The position numbers and the translations under genes are program-made. Of a stretch of DNA of 64,000 bases, positions 62,135 to 64,000 are shown piece after piece. Numbering within the stretch: position 1 is the first letter of the stretch; the number at the start of each line of letters is the position of its first letter. The DNA comes from Bradyrhizobium sp. SRL28 (GTDB lineage Bacteria > Pseudomonadota > Alphaproteobacteria > Rhizobiales > Xanthobacteraceae): contig NZ_JAHEAG010000002.1 in the NCBI RefSeq assembly GCF_018596315.1, positions 372,001-436,000 of the forward strand, read 5' to 3'. Under the pieces are notes generated by a model. The model saw only the letters and a list, made by a program, of their open reading frames with translations. It did not search any database and was not told the origin of the DNA.

Positions 62135-63196
62135 CTATAAGGCCGCTGGCGGTCTCGACAGCCATCTTGTCAGCTCTGCGGCTGACAGCTCCGGACTCAG
62201 GCATGCGGCCTGACCGCACCACAACGGTATGAAGTCTGTGCACCCGTGGGGTTCAGATGCGGCGCGGAGCGGAGCAAGCGGAGCCGCGGCGAGGGGAAAG
62301 GCGGGTAGATTCTTTGCCATCGGACCAAGCTCTCGAACGATCCGAGTTTCGCGCACGCGGGCCGGTCGCCCGGTAAAGACGTTTGTGACCAGCGTTTGCT
62401 CTGGTCGCGCAGCTCTCACCGCCTGTCGATACAAGGGAGAAACATTTGCCTCCTCACAGAATAGAAATGCTGTACCGACCTGTACCGCCGACGCTCCCAG
62501 TGCGAATGCAGCAGCAACTCCCCTTTGATCGGCAATGCCTCCGGCTGCTATGACCGGGACTTTCACGGCATCGACAATCTGCGGCACCAGTGCCATCGTG
62601 CCGACCTGCGCGTCGACTTTGTCGTGAAGGAACGTTCCGCGATGTCCGCCTGCCTCAAGTCCCTGAGCAATGATGGCATCGCAACCGGCTTCCTCCAGCC
62701 ACTCCGCCTCTTCGACGGTGGTCGCCGACGATACGATCTTCGCGCCGGTCCTACGCACACGCTCGAGAAGATGCTTGAGCGGAAGGCCAAAGTGAAAGCT
62801 GACGACCTCCGGCCTGATCTCGTCCAGGAGATCGCAATGGGCAGTACCAAACGTCGGAACAAGGGTGCCGAGCAGGCTTTGGTCGGAGGCAAGGCCGAGC
62901 TCGGCATAGTATGGCATCAAGGACCCAATCCAGGCGTCCTCCGAAGCTGGATTTCTCTCAGGCGATTCATGGCAAAGAAAGTTTACGTTGACCGGTTTCG
63001 AGGTCCGCTGTCGTATCTCGGAAAACATCACCCGAGCCGCTTGCCGGCTCAGATTGGTGAGAGGCAGCGAGCCCAGTCCGCCCGCTTCTGCAACTCCGAC
63101 AACCATCGAAGCCGTAACAACGCCCAGCATAGGCGCCTGAATGATCGGCACTTCGATTCCGAACAGCTCGGTGATGGATCGATTATAGGCGTTCAT
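62135..63196 (-). CDS. Nitronate monooxygenase-like FMN enzyme
   Basis: 353-residue TIM-barrel FMN protein. Opening IEVPIIQAPMLGVVTASMVV, the catalytic-His motif GLEAGGHRG, and the phosphate-binding VPVIAAGGIADQRGVAAAFA followed by ALGASAVQVGTAFLF match 2-nitropropane dioxygenase/nitronate monooxygenase. These oxidise alkyl nitronates such as propionate-3-nitronate; the related enoyl-ACP reductase FabK is less likely given the GGH motif. 42 bases downstream of the SDR gene. Confidence 0.92.
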   Translation of the reverse strand: MNAYNRSITELFGIEVPIIQAPMLGVVTASMVVGVAEAGGLGSLPLTNLSRQAARVMFSEIRQRTSKPVNVNFLCHESPERNPASEDAWIGSLMPYYAELGLASDQSLLGTLVPTFGTAHCDLLDEIRPEVVSFHFGLPLKHLLERVRRTGAKIVSSATTVEEAEWLEEAGCDAIIAQGLEAGGHRGTFLHDKVDAQVGTMALVPQIVDAVKVPVIAAGGIADQRGVAAAFALGASAVQVGTAFLFCEEANVSPLYRQAVRAARPEQTLVTNVFTGRPARVRETRIVRELGPMAKNLPAFPLAAAPLAPLRAASEPHGCTDFIPLWCGQAACLSPELSAAELTRWLSRPPAAL

Positions 63197-63238
63197 TTTT
63201 TTCTCGCGCTGGTTTGGCTCATTGAGGCTTTGATGCGG

Positions 63239-63958
63239 TCACCAGCGCCCTGCGTTGGCGCCGCCATCGACGTGCAAAATCTCTCCGGTGACAAAGGCTG
63301 CATCTTCGAGATAGAGAACCGCGTCGACGATCTCCTGAACTTCCCCAATGCGACCCATGGGATGTAGCGTTGCAAGGAAAGTATGCGTATCACTCGCATG
63401 CATGGGAGTGCGGATCGCACCGGGAGCCACCGCATTCACCCGGATACCCTTGTCCGCATATTCGATGGCGAGTGACCGGGTCACTGCATTGACCCCACCC
63501 TTGGTGATCGCCGTCAAAGCCGCTGGCAGGCCCTTCAATGGCTGCTCGGCCAGGAGGCTGGAGGTTATGTTGACGACGTGTCCACTCTCTCGACGAAGCA
63601 TCTCAGCTATCGCCCTCTGCGAGACGTGAAAGAAGCCTCCGAGATTTACTTGTAGGAGCGTCGTAAATTCACTCTCGGTGTACTCCGTGAAGGACTTGGG
63701 AAGGAAAGCACCCGCGTTGTTAATCAGGGTGTCCACGCGACCAAAACGCTCTTTCGCTGTTTGAATGACCAACGAAGCTATTTCTGGCTGTGAGATATCG
63801 CCGGCAACTTCAACCAGGTTCGGCTGACCGGTGGTCGCTATTTTCCGTGAACACGCGACCACACGGTAGCCCTTGGCGAGAAGTTGCCGGACTATTCCGG
63901 CGCCAATTCCCTGAGACGCCCCGGTTACTATGGCAACTTTCTCTGTTGGCTTCATCAT
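63239..63958 (-). CDS. SDR-family protein lacking the catalytic tyrosine
   Basis: 239 residues from ATG 63958 (GGGCGGC just before; the next ATG at 63955 is equally possible; a frame from 63997 is longer). Cofactor motif TGASQGIG (12-19), NNAG (80-83) and Ser133/134 are present, but the YxxxK position reads TAITK, so Thr149 replaces Tyr with Lys153 kept. The motif around it (ALTAITKGGVNAVTRSLAIE) is consistent with an SDR subgroup lacking Tyr. First gene of the operon with nitronate monooxygenase and glycosyltransferase. Confidence 0.9.
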   Translation of the reverse strand: MMKPTEKVAIVTGASQGIGAGIVRQLLAKGYRVVACSRKIATTGQPNLVEVAGDISQPEIASLVIQTAKERFGRVDTLINNAGAFLPKSFTEYTESEFTTLLQVNLGGFFHVSQRAIAEMLRRESGHVVNITSSLLAEQPLKGLPAALTAITKGGVNAVTRSLAIEYADKGIRVNAVAPGAIRTPMHASDTHTFLATLHPMGRIGEVQEIVDAVLYLEDAAFVTGEILHVDGGANAGRW

Positions 63959-64000
63959 GCCGCCCTTGCTGAAATCGACCAAAAACCTGGGCATCAATTT

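Overview
The window is GC-rich alphaproteobacterial chromosome. I infer a Bradyrhizobium-like organism (Nitrobacteraceae) from three things: the solute-importer and catabolic repertoire, the set of small stress families (DUF2934, DUF892, DUF6894-like, DUF3618) that is typical there, and EcfG-type promoter sequences (GGAAC-N16/17-CGTT). This is inference; no rRNA, tRNA, CRISPR array or intact insertion sequence was seen.

Region 1 (1-17.6 kb) is dense and intact. It opens with the end of a taurine/sulfonate-type ABC importer (permease 3' part plus ATPase) and a LysR regulator. Divergent from LysR runs a catabolic block: FAD oxidoreductase, both subunits of an aconitase-X dehydratase, two periplasmic binding proteins and a GMC oxidoreductase. 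Facing it are an SDR and a MarR regulator. Divergent from MarR, across a strong palindrome, lie two paralogous ACMSD-type amidohydrolases, a stand-alone Rieske ferredoxin, and a complete iron/polyamine-type ABC importer (binding protein, fused double permease, ATPase). The set looks like uptake and oxidation/dehydration/decarboxylation of an organic acid that cannot be named from sequence.

Region 2 (17.6-30.2 kb) is a second intact catabolic locus: a LysR regulator with an upstream mini-ORF/hairpin, a full branched-chain-amino-acid-type (Liv) ABC importer, hydantoinase/oxoprolinase A and B subunits, an SDR, an HpcH/HpaI aldolase and a class-I aminotransferase, nearly all on one strand with short gaps or overlaps.

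Region 3 (30.2-60.8 kb) is different: looser, strand-mixed and full of small stress-type genes and gene remnants. Intact genes include a metallophosphoesterase, a BrkB/YihY membrane protein, a P450, three DUF2934 proteins, a gsp26-like flavin-binding protein, a DUF421 protein, a UvrD-type helicase, a four-gene LEA-like/holin-like operon, a cold-shock protein, two DUF892 ferritin-like proteins, an HPII-type catalase, a transglutaminase-like protein, a gsp39-like SDR and an FAD oxidoreductase fused to a Rieske domain. Between them I find about ten broken genes (frameshifts, nonsense codons, deletions), several being decayed relatives of intact genes nearby. Two consensus EcfG promoters sit back to back at 59.25-59.40 kb, and an approximately 90-120 bp repeat occurs three times (30.27, 31.86 and 60.57 kb) near the edges of the region. 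The region reads as a general-stress-response island undergoing decay.

Region 4 (60.8-64 kb) is a three-gene minus-strand operon: an SDR lacking the usual catalytic tyrosine, a nitronate-monooxygenase-like enzyme and a GT1-type glycosyltransferase.
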